From Cinclus cinclus (taxonomy: Eukaryota > Chordata > Aves > Passeriformes > Cinclidae), in NCBI RefSeq assembly GCF_963662255.1, contig NC_085071.1, forward strand, positions 4,800,701 through 4,864,700: a stretch of 64,000 nucleotides of DNA. The letters run 5' to 3'. Position numbers and translations under genes: made by a program. Shown here in pieces: positions 45,456 through 56,886 of the stretch; the first letter of the stretch is position 1; each line of letters opens with the position of its first letter. The notes beneath the pieces were generated by a model. That model made no database searches. It saw nothing but the letters and a program-made list of their open reading frames with translations, and had not been told where the DNA came from.

Positions 45456-47769
45456 CTGCAACGCTGCTGAGAAGTATCAGCACTGCGAGGAATGAGCTTT
45501 AATTTATGTCACAGGATGCCACGGGTCCTAAAAACCCCTAAAACCCCAGCCAGGACCTGGCTCCCCCTGAGCTCTGTGTCCCCCTGTCCCCTCTCAGGTG
45601 GCTCCAGACCCCCTCCCCTGGTGTTACAGCTGAGATCAGCTCCTGCTGTGCTTCCTGCAGGCTCCCAGCAGCAACCCCTGCCCACGGGGCAGGAGAGTCT
45701 CAGTCCTGGAGGAGAACAGGGTGGGAAGAGCTCCAGCAGCTGGAGAGCCACACACCCCAAGTGCCAGCCGTGCCACCCAAGCACAGCTCTGTCCTGCCAG
45801 TGTCACCTGTGCCACCCGTGCCACCACAGCACAGCCCTGTCAGGATGGATAAAAGTGAGAATTGCTGCCTCTGCTCCTCACTAAAGGATGAGTTTGCAGA
45901 GCCCCAGCCCAGCTGGCTCTGAGGTGTGCTCAGAAAAGCTCTGAGGTGACTTCAGTGATCTTCAAGGTCTGCTCTGGGCTGGGAGGGCACAGACACAGAC
46001 TGTGAGCACCAGCACCCATGGAGCAGTGACAAATTCCTCCTTCTGCTGTTGAGTCAGAGCCAAATGACAAATCAGCCACAAAGCCAGGACAGAAGTCACT
46101 TCAGAGTCCTTCAGTCCTCACCCTCTCCTATTTCCTAGAACAAACTTCCATTCCAGCCTTATTGAATATAATTGTTTAAACAGGACAGCTATTTTCACAT
46201 TTCAATTTGTCTTGGCACATGTCTAAGCAAAGCAACATGAACAAAAGGGACCTGTCTTCAGCTGATCATAATGCCATCAAATTAAAAGTTTATGTTTCTT
46301 AAACACAGCAATGCCTGTCTTTGATGCCTCCAAAAAAAAAAAAAAAAGGCAATCACAGAGCATGAGCAGGAGTGGAGGTGGGAACCAGGTGCATCAAAAG
46401 GAGGGAAACAAGCACTGAGCTAATGAATGTAAAGGCTCTGACTTGGTTGAGTGGGATGGGATTTGTCATCCTCCAAAGCATTGTCTTTGTACTGGAAAAA
46501 CAGGATATTTCAAGGTGTTTTTTTTTTTTTTTAATTTCTAACAGGACAAAAGATGAGATGCACCACTGGCTGTCACTCTGAACCAGGAGTTGCCACTGAA
46601 TTTATCATCTCAATATAAGAATTTCCCCTGGACTTCTTGTCGCTTTAATACCTGTCCATTGCACAGCAGGAAGCACCACACTCATTCCCAAGAGAAAACT
46701 GCATCCTAAAGGCCTGGGAACAGAATGGGGAATGATGAACCACTGGAAACACCTCAGCAGGGAACCAGGCTGCCTGATCCTCACCTGGAGGCTCTGAATC
46801 CCACCTGGGAGGGGCAGATGGGCTGGATGGGGCTCCAGGCAGTCCCTGCTGCAGGGTACGCTCACTGTCAGATGTGATCATCCTGTAGCTCATCCTAGTC
46901 CTAAAAATCTGAAGCTCCCACAGATGCCGTGGCATCATTTCCCAGGATGCATGTGCTAAAACTGGGAGGGGTGGGGTGTGGAAAAAGGTTTCTGATTTAA
47001 ATTCACCCTCCAGGCAGGCTCATTTCAGAAACTGCAGCTACTTACTCTGAAAACATTTTGGTCTGGAAATCTTATGAGATTCCAAATGTTTTATACATTT
47101 TACTGCTGAGTGGGCAAGAAATACAGAGTTGTCCTTTCAATTTTATCAGCTCGTGTTCAAAATGATGGAGAACAGGGAGAGCTGTGACAGGGAGGCTGCT
47201 GGAGCTCTGCTGCAATTTGGGAAGTGTTAGGGTTCTCAGCAGGCTCCTGCTGAAGATTTAGGGCTGCTCCTATTTCAGCTGAACCATCTTTACCAAGCCT
47301 CATTCCCGCATCCCACAGTTCACTGGAATTGTGTCCCGTGCTGGGAAAAAGAAATAAATAAATGCAAACCAGACACAAAATAAAAGTCACCTCCATGACG
47401 AGCACCCTTCCCTGGCAACAGCCTCATTGCCTTCTTCTCTCGTCTATAAAAAAATAAAAAATGTAATTGCAGCAGCACATTTAGAAGGGAAAATAAAAGG
47501 CTTTTTATGCTGCTGCTGCCCACAGGGTTAACATTTGCAAAGGACTGAGAAAGAGCCCGCGGACATTGTAATTACCTGCACAGAGGGCTCCTCCCTGCAC
47601 TCGCGGGGTCACCGCAGTTCCTGCAGCTCTCCGGGCTCCACAGAACTCCAGCACATCTCGATTGTCCCAAAAATCCACGGGCCTGGCTGGGGCTCTGTGC
47701 TGAGGAGATGCAAAGCTGCATCACCCCCAGCAGCAGCAGCGCTCCAGGATGTGCCTCGAGTCGTGCCAC
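45456..47769. other. Long unannotated stretch
   Basis: A run of 'gtgccaccc'-like imperfect repeats lies at about 45770-45840, an A16-type run at 46331-46347 and a T-run at about 46518-46532. An AT-balanced island lies at 46160-46310. No gene is recognised. Confidence 0.45.
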
Positions 47770-47889
47770 GGGATTTTTAGATCATGTATTAGGGACACAG
47801 TTTGTCACAGAAAGGGTTCTAAAGCCTTGGAATGGGCTGCCCGGGCAGTGGTGGAGTCACCGTCCCAGGAAAGCTTCGGGAGACGCGTG
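47770..47889 (+). mobile_element. CR1 LINE, left half, split by its own minisatellite
   Basis: 'aaagccttggaatgggctgc', 'ccgggcagtggtggagtcac' and 'gtcccaggaaagcttcgg' lead into 'agacgcgtggatgtggcact'. This CR1 subfamily would normally go on with 'ggggacatggtttagtgg'. Confidence 0.9.
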
Positions 47890-48347
47890 GATGTGGCACT
47901 GGGGATGTGACATTGGGGATGTGACATTGGGGATGTGGCACTGGGGATGTGACATTGGGGATGTGGCATTGGGGATGTGACATTGGGGATGTGGTATTTG
48001 GGATGTGGTATTTGGGATGTGGCATTGGGGATGTGACATTGGGGATGTGACATTGGGGATGTGTTATTTGGGATGTGGCACTGGGGATGTGACATTGGGG
48101 ATGTGGTATTTGGGATGTGACATTGGGGATGTGGTATTTGGGATGTGGCATTGGGGATGTGACATTGGAGATGTGGCATTGGGGATGTGGCACTGGGGAT
48201 GTGACATTGGGGATGTGACACTGGGGATGTGACATTGGGGATGTGGTATTTGGGATGTGGCACTGGGGATGTGGCACTGGGGATGTGACATTGGGGATGT
48301 GACATTTGGGATGTGGCACTGGGGATGCGGCACTGGGGACGTGACTT
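47890..48347. repeat. 14-bp minisatellite grown from CR1 sequence
   Basis: About 32 copies of a 14-bp unit (gatgtggcattggg) with variants gatgtgacattggg, gatgtggtatttgg and gatgtggcactggg. The last variant is the CR1 text at the left junction. The array expands one short CR1 segment in place and CR1 resumes exactly at the right edge. Confidence 0.96.
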
Positions 48348-48427
48348 AGTGGTGAGCACAATGGTGGTGTTGTTCTCAGGGTCAGACTTGGAGATCTTAA
48401 AGTTTTTTTCCAGCCTTATGGATTTAC
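48348..48427 (+). mobile_element. CR1 LINE, right half (tail)
   Basis: 'ttagtggtgagcacaatggt', 'ggtgttgttctcagggtc' and 'ttggagatcttaaag', then 'ttttttccagccttatgg'. It completes the CR1 begun at 47770. Confidence 0.88.
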
Positions 48428-48944
48428 GGAGCATGTTCCAGAGGCTTTTTGTTTTGGCAGGGATCTCCCTTGAGCTTTTCTCAGCACCCTCCCTGCATCC
48501 CAGGAGGGAGAACAGGGTGACAGCCACCGCTGTCCCTGCCAGGCACCCAGCAGGAACCCAGCTCTCTCCCGGGAGCTGGCCTGGCTCTCAGAGAGGTTTC
48601 TGCCTCTAAACCGAACAAGTTTGCTAAGATGAAATCAAAGAAGAATTAACATGGAGCATTCAGGAGAAATTTCCATCCCTAACACACCTCCTCCCCTCTC
48701 CCTGCCTGCCTCATTAAGGAGGCTTCAATGAAATCCTTTCAAAAACAGGCACAAAAACAATGGAGTGATTGCAGTTTGTGAGGAGCTGGGATACAATTAG
48801 CATATGAACATCAAAATGGTTCTGCAACCTCCAGCAGCTCTGTGCTGTCTATATCTTTTTAGATTTCCAGGTTTGGGGGTTTGGGGACTTTTTTTGTGAT
48901 TCTGTTCCAATTCCTCACCCTCAACTGAAGTTCAAATAACCAGG
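48428..48944. other. Unannotated spacer
   Basis: No recognised feature. Confidence 0.45.
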
Positions 48945-49045
48945 GCCAGGTTGGCCAGGGCTTGGAAGGGATCTAGTGGAAGATGGGCCTTGGGATGAGA
49001 TGGGTTTTGAGTCCCTTCCAACCTAACCCATCCTAGGAAAACTGT
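48945..49045 (+). mobile_element. CR1 LINE tail
   Basis: 'gggccaggttggccagggct', 'tggaagggatctagtggaag' and 'gagtcccttccaacctaacc'. The sense terminus is moderately diverged. Confidence 0.82.
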
Positions 49046-50364
49046 CCAAGGGAGCGGTGCCAAGCAGCACAAACTCCCAGTGGATTATCCAGGAGCTCCT
49101 GACACCACTCAGGAGCCCCAGGGCACAGGCAGAGGTGTCACCAGAGAGCCTTGGAACATCATCCCGGTTCATCAGAGGGTCTGGAGACAGCTGCTGCTCC
49201 TGGATCTGTCAGAGACAACAGCTCAGGGGGTTTGGATCTCGACCCACACCGGGGTTTTCCTGGGCACAGAGCGGGGCAGGTGACAGGGACTGCACCCAGC
49301 CCATCCCTGCAGCCCAGAGAAGCTCACAGTGCAATTGCCCCGCAGCTGGTTATTTACCAGCTCATTAAATAATCGGTAGTTATCTTGAGAGGAGGCTTCC
49401 TGCTTCCTCTACACATCTCATCCTGCAGCATCTCCGTGCCCTGAAGCAAAGGAGGAGACTCTGTGAGTCCCACTTGGCACAGATGGTGCCTTCACTCGGG
49501 CCCCGCAGGTGGAGGATGCCGCCTGCGATGCTGAGGAGTCAAGAAACCTTTCCCTCCAGACACCTGGCTTCATTTCCCTTCCCTCTACAAATGAAGAACG
49601 TTTCTCCTGTTCACCACTTCCTCTGGCCCATGCACTGAATCACTTGGACACTCTAAGGTCTGGTTTAAGCACAGCTACTGCCCCTCAGAGCTCCCGGTGG
49701 CCACGTCACCGTCTCCTGTGCAAGTGCTTTACACTCTGGGTTTACAGAAGAATTTTTAAAGTGAAGAATTACAGAGCACCTGGGCCGCTCCTCTCTCGAC
49801 AGTCCCTGTGTCCCACCACCACCATTTCATTTACTGTCAATAACTGCTTACTTCAGGCAAAAAGGAATTAATCCCTTGCACCCAGCCAGGAGGTTTAAAA
49901 TCAGGATTTTCAATGTTAAAGCCACACATCTGAAACCAATGAAACAATGCCACTAGTTAGGAGCAGCAGCCAACTAACACAAAGTTTCCCCTGCTCTCCA
50001 AAGGCTGCAAAGACAATCTACCTTAATGAAGAGGCACTGAAAGCAATTCCAAGCCCACGCAGCCCTGAGGTGACAGAGCTGTGCTGGCACTGAGCTCAGA
50101 ACAGTTCTGCTCTCAGCATCCCCTCATTTCTGCCCCTCGCTGCCTCCTGTGGCTCCTTGCTGTTCCGCTGTGTCTCGCAAGTGTCAGAGGTGTGAATATT
50201 CCAGCCTTTCCAGCTGCTCCATGGAAGGGGTCCCCCTCTTCCCCAGCCGCAGGGAAGGTCATTTCTGCCTCTGCTGCCATCCCTGGGTGAGAGGAGGTGA
50301 ATAAATATTTATAGGGCTAAATGCTCAGGGGTGCAAACAATCAAGTCTTTTGCGAATGTCACCG
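49046..50364. other. Unannotated single-copy sequence
   Basis: No recognised repeat. Open frames (49057-49368, 49509-49871) have no known motif. Confidence 0.45.
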
Positions 50365-50630
50365 AGTGTGATATGGAGTGTACAAATCCCTGGGTGTGAT
50401 ACGGAGTGTGCAGATCCCTGGGTGTGATTTACAGTGTGCAAATCCCTGAGTGTGATTCAGAGTGTGCAGATATCTGGACGTGATTTAGAGTATGAAGATC
50501 CCTTCCCTGGATGTGATTTACAGTGTGAAGATCCGTGGGTGTGATTCAGAGTGTGCAAATCCCTGGGTGCGATTCAGAGTGCAGATATCTGGGTGTGATT
50601 TAAAGTGTGCAAATACCTGGGTGTGACACA
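50365..50630. repeat. 28-bp degenerate minisatellite (older phase)
   Basis: About nine diverged units of roughly 28 bp, built as 'gtgtgatatggagtgt' + 'gcaaatccctgg'. The short units of the next array look like these with seven bases ('gtgtgca') lost. Confidence 0.9.
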
Positions 50631-51500
50631 GAGACCCTTGGGTGTCACAGAGTTCCCTGGGTGTGACAGAGATCCCTGAGTGTGACAGAGATCCCTGGGT
50701 GTGACAGAGATCCCTGAGTGTGACACAGAGTTCCCTGGGTGTGACACAGAGATCCCTGAGTGTGACAGAGATCCCTGGGTGTGACACAGAGTTCCTTGGG
50801 TGTGACACAGAGATCCCTGGGTGTGACAGAGATCCCTGGGTGTGACACAGAGTTCCCTGGGTGTGACACAGAGATCCCTGGGTGTGACAGAGATCCCTGG
50901 GTGTGACACAGAGTTCCCTGGGTGTGACACAGAGATCCCTGGGTGTGACAGAGTTCCCTGGGTGTGACACAGAGATCCCTGGGTGTGACAGAGATCCCTG
51001 GGTGTGACACAGAGTTCCCTGGGTGTGACACAGAGATCCCTGGGTGTGACACAGAGTTCCCTGGGTGTGACACAGAGATCCCTGGGTGTGACAGAGATCC
51101 CTGGGTGTGACACAGAGGTCCCTGGGTGTGACACAGAGTTCCCTGGGTGTGACACAGAGGTCCCTGGGTGTGACACAGAGATCCCTGGGTGTGACAGAGT
51201 TCCCTGGGTGTGACACAGAGTTCCTTGGGTGTGACACAGAGATCCCTGGGTGTGACAGAGATCCCTGGGTGTGACAGAGATCCCTGGGTGTGACACAGAG
51301 GTCCCTGGGTGTGACACAGAGTTCCCTGGGTGTGACACAGAGATCCCTGGGTGTGACACAGAGGTCCCTGGGTGTGACACAGAGTTCCCTGGGTGTGACA
51401 CAGAGATCCCTGGGTGTGACAGAGAGTTCCCTGGGTGTGACACAGAGGTCCCTGGGTGTGACACAGAGATCCCTGGGTGTGACAGAGATCCCTGGTGTGC
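50631..51500. repeat. 21/19-bp minisatellite (young phase)
   Basis: More than 40 units of 'gtgtgacacagag' + 'atccctgg' (21 bp) or with 'ttccctgg'/'gtccctgg' endings, mixed with 19-bp units that lack one 'ca'. A 61-bp higher order (19+21+21) repeats at about 50815-51010. Frames of 413 and 296 residues on the minus strand are repeat translations. Confidence 0.97.
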
Positions 51501-51594
51501 CCCAGCAGGGTGTGCAGCTCCTGCCTTTGCTCACACAGAGAAACACCAACTGCTCTGACACATCCAGCCAGAGCAGCCCTGCTGAGATGGGATG
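51501..51594. other. Short spacer
   Basis: No recognised feature. Confidence 0.4.
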
Positions 51595-51735
51595 GGGGAA
51601 TGAGGGGCTGGAAGTGCCCAGGGCCAGCCTGGCCAGGGCTTGGAGCAGCCTGTGACAGTGGAAGGTGTCCCTGCCCATGGCAGGGGTGGCACTGGATGTC
51701 CCTTCAACCCAGGCTGTTCTGTGATAATCACTCCA
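51595..51735 (+). mobile_element. CR1 LINE 3' end
   Basis: 'ctggaagtgcccagggccag', 'ggcttggagcagcctgtgac' and 'ggtgtccctgcccatggcag', with the tail 'tggatgtcccttcaaccc'. It lies about 95 bp after the large array. Confidence 0.93.
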
Positions 51736-51881
51736 TGAGGATGACTTCCACCGGCTCAACTCCCACTCTGAACATCAAAGCAAAACTCTCCCAGGCCTTT
51801 TGGACAGTTCAGGATCCACTGATATCCGTGACAGAGCAATTCCCAAAGAACACAATTCCAGGACTTCACTGTGTCCTGCAG
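51736..51881. other. Short spacer
   Basis: No recognised feature. Confidence 0.4.
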
Positions 51882-51955
51882 ACAGCAGGCTCTGCCCAAG
51901 CAGTTTGCAAACCAGACAGACAAGAAGGGTGGCATTGCTGCAATCTGCCAACAAG
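51882..51955 (+). other. Candidate 74-nt exon (unproven)
   Basis: Acceptor 'actgtgtcctgcag' and donor 'caacaag|gtaggtgcc' bound two open frames. One is Cys-containing (AVCKPDRQEGWHCCNLPT). Not recognised. Chance is a fair explanation. Confidence 0.15.
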
Positions 51956-53132
51956 GTAGGTGCCCAAAATTCTACAGGGCCTTGTGCCCTCCCTCAGTAA
52001 AACTGCCTGAATCCCAACATTTCACATAGAAACTCAAATTTAAAGGTATTTGGTAAGTCCCCAAGCACTGCATCCATCACTGAATTTTGGCTCAGGGATA
52101 TTGTCCTGTACCTCTGCATCTCATTGTGCAACTCCTGCATGTTCAAAAGCAATTCCTGCCTCTGCTGAAGGAGTCAGAGGTGCTGTGCCTTCCATTCAGC
52201 ACAGGATTGAAACAGCAGCACCCCCAAATTGCCCCAAAATGCAGGGTGTGGCTTTTACTCGGGTGGAACTTGTCATTTGGACAATAGAGGGCTCAATCCT
52301 AATGTGGAAAATCACACACACCGCAAAGGGCACTGGGGAATGTACAAACATCAGGGGGAAAATGGCAGAAATTGCAGTTATTGAATGAACAAGGTAAAAG
52401 GGAAAATCTGTGACCTGGCAGGTGACCTGCTCCAGGCTCTCTGAGAGCTGCACGTGTTTGTGCTACAGCTTCAACAGCACTGCATTCATTTTGCACTGAG
52501 AAATGACAATAATTTCTTTGTTTGCGCATTAATGGAAAGAGGAGGGATCAATCTGACCAGCTTGGGGATGAATCTTTCATACAAGGTACAATAATGTGCT
52601 GTCACTGGGTGAGGATGAGCCATAAATAACATGGAAAATCCTTTCCCTGCTTGTTTGCATCTCAGGCCATGTGCAGCACCCATGGTGACACCCAGAGATT
52701 CCAAAATGAAAGGATTTCTAACTTCCTGCCAATTAACTGCCTACTCCTGGTAGATTTAAAGTGAGTTTTGAAATGAACACAATGAGTTTTGCAGCCTCTT
52801 TTTGTTTCCTCCACCCTGTCCAACATGTGCAGGGTGTTTATTTGAATTATTTAAGCCCATTTGAAGTCACCTGAGCACCAGAAATGACATCAGTGCCCAG
52901 GAACTGCTGCCAGTGTCAGCCTTTCTGACTTAGCCATGGAGCCATTCTGGAGAAATAGAATTGGAACAGGGAATATTGAGTTTCCCCCACAGATTTCCAG
53001 ATGGAGACCAGCTCTAGAGGCACAGGGGTGGGAGATTTCCAGGTCCCATTGGTTCAGGTGGTTCCACACAGGTGCTGAGTGACATCTGGGGGGGGGTGGG
53101 CAGTGACTGAGGTGGGACCCAGGGAAGATTTG
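51956..53132. other. Unannotated single-copy sequence
   Basis: Nothing recognised. Confidence 0.45.
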
Positions 53133-53210
53133 CCATCCTGGGATGTGATTATCACCCAGATTTGCCATCCTGGGATGTGATTATTGGCCAGATTTACCAT
53201 CCTGCCTCCT
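53133..53210. repeat. 31-bp tandem repeat, about 2.5 units
   Basis: 'gatttgccatcctgggatg' followed by 'tgattatcaccca' is repeated as 'gatttgccatcctgggatg' + 'tgattattggcca', then a third partial 'gatttaccatcctg'. Confidence 0.9.
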
Positions 53211-54765
53211 GACCACTGCTAACACTGGGGGCTGACCTTCCTCATGTAATTCCCACATTCCAGAGGGTCGGTCCTGTGCTAAATCCCTGAACCCATCTGA
53301 CCCAGAGGAGTGCACACAGCATCTTCCTTATTCTGGCCACTGACGAGAGACACAGGGACAAATCCCACATGAGGCTTATGGTCCAGAGCTCAGCTGAGTC
53401 CAACAGAGAATTCTCACAGCAAAACCAGAATCCTCCCAAAACCAGGACAAATATTCAGAATTCCATTGTGGTTCTCTCCCCAAAGCCAATTCCAGAATTT
53501 TCCAGGGGAATTTCCTTGGAGCACACAAATCCAGCCCTCCCCACTGTGGCACCACGGGCAGACCACGAGTCCTGGCTCTTGGAGCTCAGTGGTGCTGCTG
53601 GTTCTGGGAGGATTCTTCTGAAGTTCTTTCCAAGCCCTGTTCTGGAAACCAGCCAGCACTATTTGCTTCTCGGGCAGAGGATATGGAATTACCGTAAATT
53701 ATATTGAAAAATTAGATTTATTCACCGCTGTGATAATTGATCTCCCAATTGGTCTCGGAGAGTTAGCAGCTGGTAAGAAAATAAAATGCAATTTAAATTT
53801 TTATTTATTTTTAAAACCCCCCACTTTAATTCAAGAGTGACAACAAATAAGGGGGAGAGGAGAGGGTGAGTTTCTCACTTGCCAGTCCTCATATTAAATC
53901 CTGATGATAAGAAGACAAAGCAAGAGGTGATCACAGAGGTGTTTGAGAAATTCACAGTGTGCTGGCATTAAGCAGCACAGGCTGTGCAGGGGGGTTTGAT
54001 ACCCTTGCATATAATTATAATCATGTATAATTGTACCTCAGCCCTGAGCAAAGGGATTATGGCCAAGGATGTGCCTGGAGTGGAATCCCTGGGCTGGGCT
54101 GTCACTCTGCTGGAGCTGCTGCTGTTGATGTTGACAAACCAACATTTCACCAGCGACTCCAGGAATTCAGCTCCTCTGTCAAAGCCTCTGTAACTGGGCC
54201 CATCAAATCTCTGACTGTTTTCTCTCAGGCCCTCAGAGGGAGAAGAACCAGCCCCAAAATCTGGTGGTGGTGATGGCTCCTCTCATTAAGGCTCTTCTCT
54301 GTCAGCCCCTGCTCAAATCACATCACACGTTACAGATGGAGACAGGATTTGGGTTTTACACTGAGATTAGCTCTGAGGAAATGTATTTTTATCTGCTGGA
54401 AGCAGAAAGAAAGAACTCCATAATTCACCATAACCCAATCACCTACAAAGTGATCGGCCAAACACTGTTTGTAGGGGCTTGAAAAATCTCATGCTGTCAT
54501 TGGTAATAAAATAAAAATGACAATTCTGCTCCCTGGCTGAAAGGGAGCACAGGAATGGACACGCCATTAAAAGGCAGGATAATGGTGTGAGGGAGAGGGG
54601 GAGATCCTGGCTGGAGCCAGGGCAGTCTGGCAGCTCCATTTACAGCAGCAGATAAACGCCATGAGTTCCTAAAATTGCCAGCCCTGGAATTTCCAACGTA
54701 GAGCAACTCTGGCTTCATTTCACAGCATCACTGAAGCTGCAAAAGCTCTCCAACATCACAAAATC
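53211..54765. other. Unannotated; AT-balanced island 53690-53830
   Basis: The island reads 'gaattaccgtaaattatatt', 'ccgctgtgataattgatc' and similar. No gene is recognised. Confidence 0.4.
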
Positions 54766-54885
54766 CAAGCTGTGACCCATCCCCACCTTGTCCCCAGCCC
54801 AGAGCACTCAGTGCCACGTCCAGCCCTTCCTTGGACACTCCAGGGATGGGCACTCCAAACATCCCTGGGCAGACCCTTCCCATTT
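54766..54885 (-). mobile_element. CR1-like LINE 3' end (antisense), second tail family
   Basis: 'tccaagctgtgacccatccc', 'ccagcccagagcactcagtg' and 'ccacgtccagcccttcctt' match 30340-30420 and 39050-39130. Confidence 0.8.
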
Positions 54886-54974
54886 CCCTCTGACCCTCCT
54901 GGGGATGAATCTGGGGGAATTAGGCACTGAAAGGGAGGCTTGGAAACACCCAGTTCTCCCCCAGCTAGTGGAGG

Positions 54975-55262
54975 AAATAGAGAAGGGAAATAGAGAAGGA
55001 AACAGAAGGAAAGAGAAGGAAACAGAAGGAAAGAAAAGGAAACAGAAGGAAAGAAAAAGGAAACAGAAGGAAAGAAAAAGGAAACAGAAGGAAAGAAAAA
55101 GGAAACAGAAGGAAAGAAAAAGGAAACAGAAGGAAAGAAAAAGGAAACAGAAGGAAAGAAAAAGGAAACAGAAGGAAAGAAAAAGGAAACGGAAAGAAAA
55201 AGGAAACAGAAGGAAAGAGAAAGGAAACAGAAGGAAAGAGAAGGAAACAGAAGAAAATAAAG
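54975..55262. repeat. Purine-rich 21-24 bp minisatellite
   Basis: About 13 units of 'ggaaacagaaggaaagaaaaa', shortening to 'ggaaacagaaggaaagaga' at both ends. The plus strand is A/G except for one C per unit, which gives long polypurine runs. Frames of 159-195 residues on the minus strand are repeat translations. Confidence 0.96.
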
Positions 55263-56255
55263 GAAAAATAAGGCCTGACTCTGACACTCAGGCCAGCAAG
55301 TCAGACTGAAATGTTTCACCAATATTTCACAACTATTGGACAAATATAATTAATCCTGGCTGTGTTAGAAGATTTGATACACCAGGAAACAAATTATTAG
55401 TGGGAGTGACCTTTTATTTTTTAATTGCAACAGTAAATAATAGCACAGAAATAAAAAATGGTGCAGAGAATCCCAATGCAGCAGCAGTGCCACTAAAATC
55501 AAACCTTTCTAGCAGCACAGGAAGGGTTAATCAGTCTGAGAATTCAGAATAATTTTCTTCCACACTTGTGCTGTGGCATTTGCACAGATTATCAGTGGGG
55601 TACAGCAACAAGAGCAGCTCACGTAGCTTAAAAAATACATTATTTATATATGTATTACATATATAATAACATATAATAAAGTAACAAGCACCCAGGCAGG
55701 CCAAGTGTATTTTTGTTCTCTAATCTTCACATCCAGAAGCCACCTCACTGGCAGGATCATCCTTCTCTGTCTGCAGTATTGTTCCAGCAGTTGAGTAGGT
55801 TAAGAACATTTGTATTATTATTATTATTATTCCCACAATTTCTGATTTGCATGCTAATAGTTATCTAGCAGTTCAAATCTCAATTAGGAGCCCACACAGG
55901 CAAGAGCAGCACAATTCACGGCGAGGTTGTAAATGTGGAAATGTACTCAGGCTCACAATGAAGGCAGCTCATCACCCAGCACTGGGGTTTAGTGTTATTA
56001 ATTTGGTGTCATTGAAAGGCTTCAGAGTGCTTGCTTCAGTTAATTCACGTTCCTGGATACATTGGCTGCTTTTTATTGCGATGGATTTTACGTTTCAATC
56101 ACACAAAGTTGCTCAGGGCCTTTCAGCAGGGCTTTTTTCTTTCATGGAGTCAAGGAAAATGGAAGGTGTTGGTCCAGCAGCGCCTCTCCATCAGGATTTG
56201 GAGGTGGAACAAACCCTGTAAAAGTGCTACAAAAAATGGAATTCCCCAAGTCAGT
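55263..56255. other. Unannotated; (ATT)n microsatellite, AT-rich island
   Basis: An (ATT)n run lies at about 55813-55831 and an alternating AT/TA stretch at 55640-55680. AT-balanced text from 55840 to 56110 could be conserved non-coding DNA. No gene is recognised. Confidence 0.45.
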
Positions 56256-56886
56256 TGTCCTGGTTTACAATACAAGATACATATTCTATTACCATCTGAG
56301 AAGGGTGATCATCCTTATCTCTGTGGGAAATGTCTTCTGTTAATGGGCCATCACTGATAAGGTTGATCATCCTTATCTCTGTGGGAAATGTCTCCTGTTA
56401 ATGGGCCATCACTGATAAGGGTGATCATCCTTATCTCTGTGGGAAATGTCTCCTGTTAATGGGCCATCACTGATAAGGGTGATCATCCTTATCTCTGGGG
56501 AAGTATCCTCTGTTAATGGGCCATTGAGTCCTACTGTATAACTGATAAGATTACATCATCCCATTGGGAGATGCTCCAGCCAGGAGGAAGAGCCAAGCCT
56601 TTCCTACCTAGATAAAAACTGAGGTTTAGAACGCCAAAGGCAGCCTTTTCCCACTGGATTCCAGAGGAAGAACCAGATTTTTTCCACATCATCGCCGGAC
56701 CCTTTGGAGGAAAACTGCACCAGCCCCCTGACTGACAGGGTATCAGGTTGTATTCTGACTCTGTCAGTGGTTTTATTTTTATTATTGCATGTATTTTGTT
56801 TTTCTCCTTTTTTTTTCCTCTCTTTCCAATTAAAAATTGTATTACTGACTTGAAGTCTTACTGGTTTTGCTTTTCAAACCAGTACA
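56256..56886 (+). mobile_element. Intact solo LTR, ERVL-type, with 5-bp target duplication
   Basis: Starts TGTCCTGGTTT at 56256 and ends AAACCAGTACA at 56886, forming imperfect inverted ends with TG/CA. TCAGT precedes (56251-56255) and follows (56887-56891), a perfect 5-bp target-site duplication typical of ERVL. U3 contains four 57-59 bp tandem units (56304-56525), each with CTTATC and GATAAG. R-U5 has the 'gacagggtatcaggttgt' text shared with 39190-39427. No internal viral genes remain. Confidence 0.93.
56304..56525. repeat. 57-59 bp tandem repeats in LTR U3
   Basis: Four copies beginning at about 56304, 56361, 56420 and 56478, the last shortened. Unit junctions carry a near-palindrome GATAAGG-N-TGATCA-N-CCTTATC, that is, paired GATA-type motifs around a TGATCA core. 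Confidence 0.95.

Noticed and set aside
47805..48527. 240-residue minus-strand His/Pro/Cys-rich open frame
   Set aside because: Spans the CR1-derived 14-bp array. The period shifts frame every unit, giving a pseudo-protein of repeats.
50518..51759. 413-residue minus-strand open frame
   Set aside because: A translation of the 21/19-bp minisatellite plus adjoining CR1.
54756..55343. Phe/Ser/Leu-rich minus frames and Lys/Glu-rich plus frame
   Set aside because: Translations of the purine-rich minisatellite.
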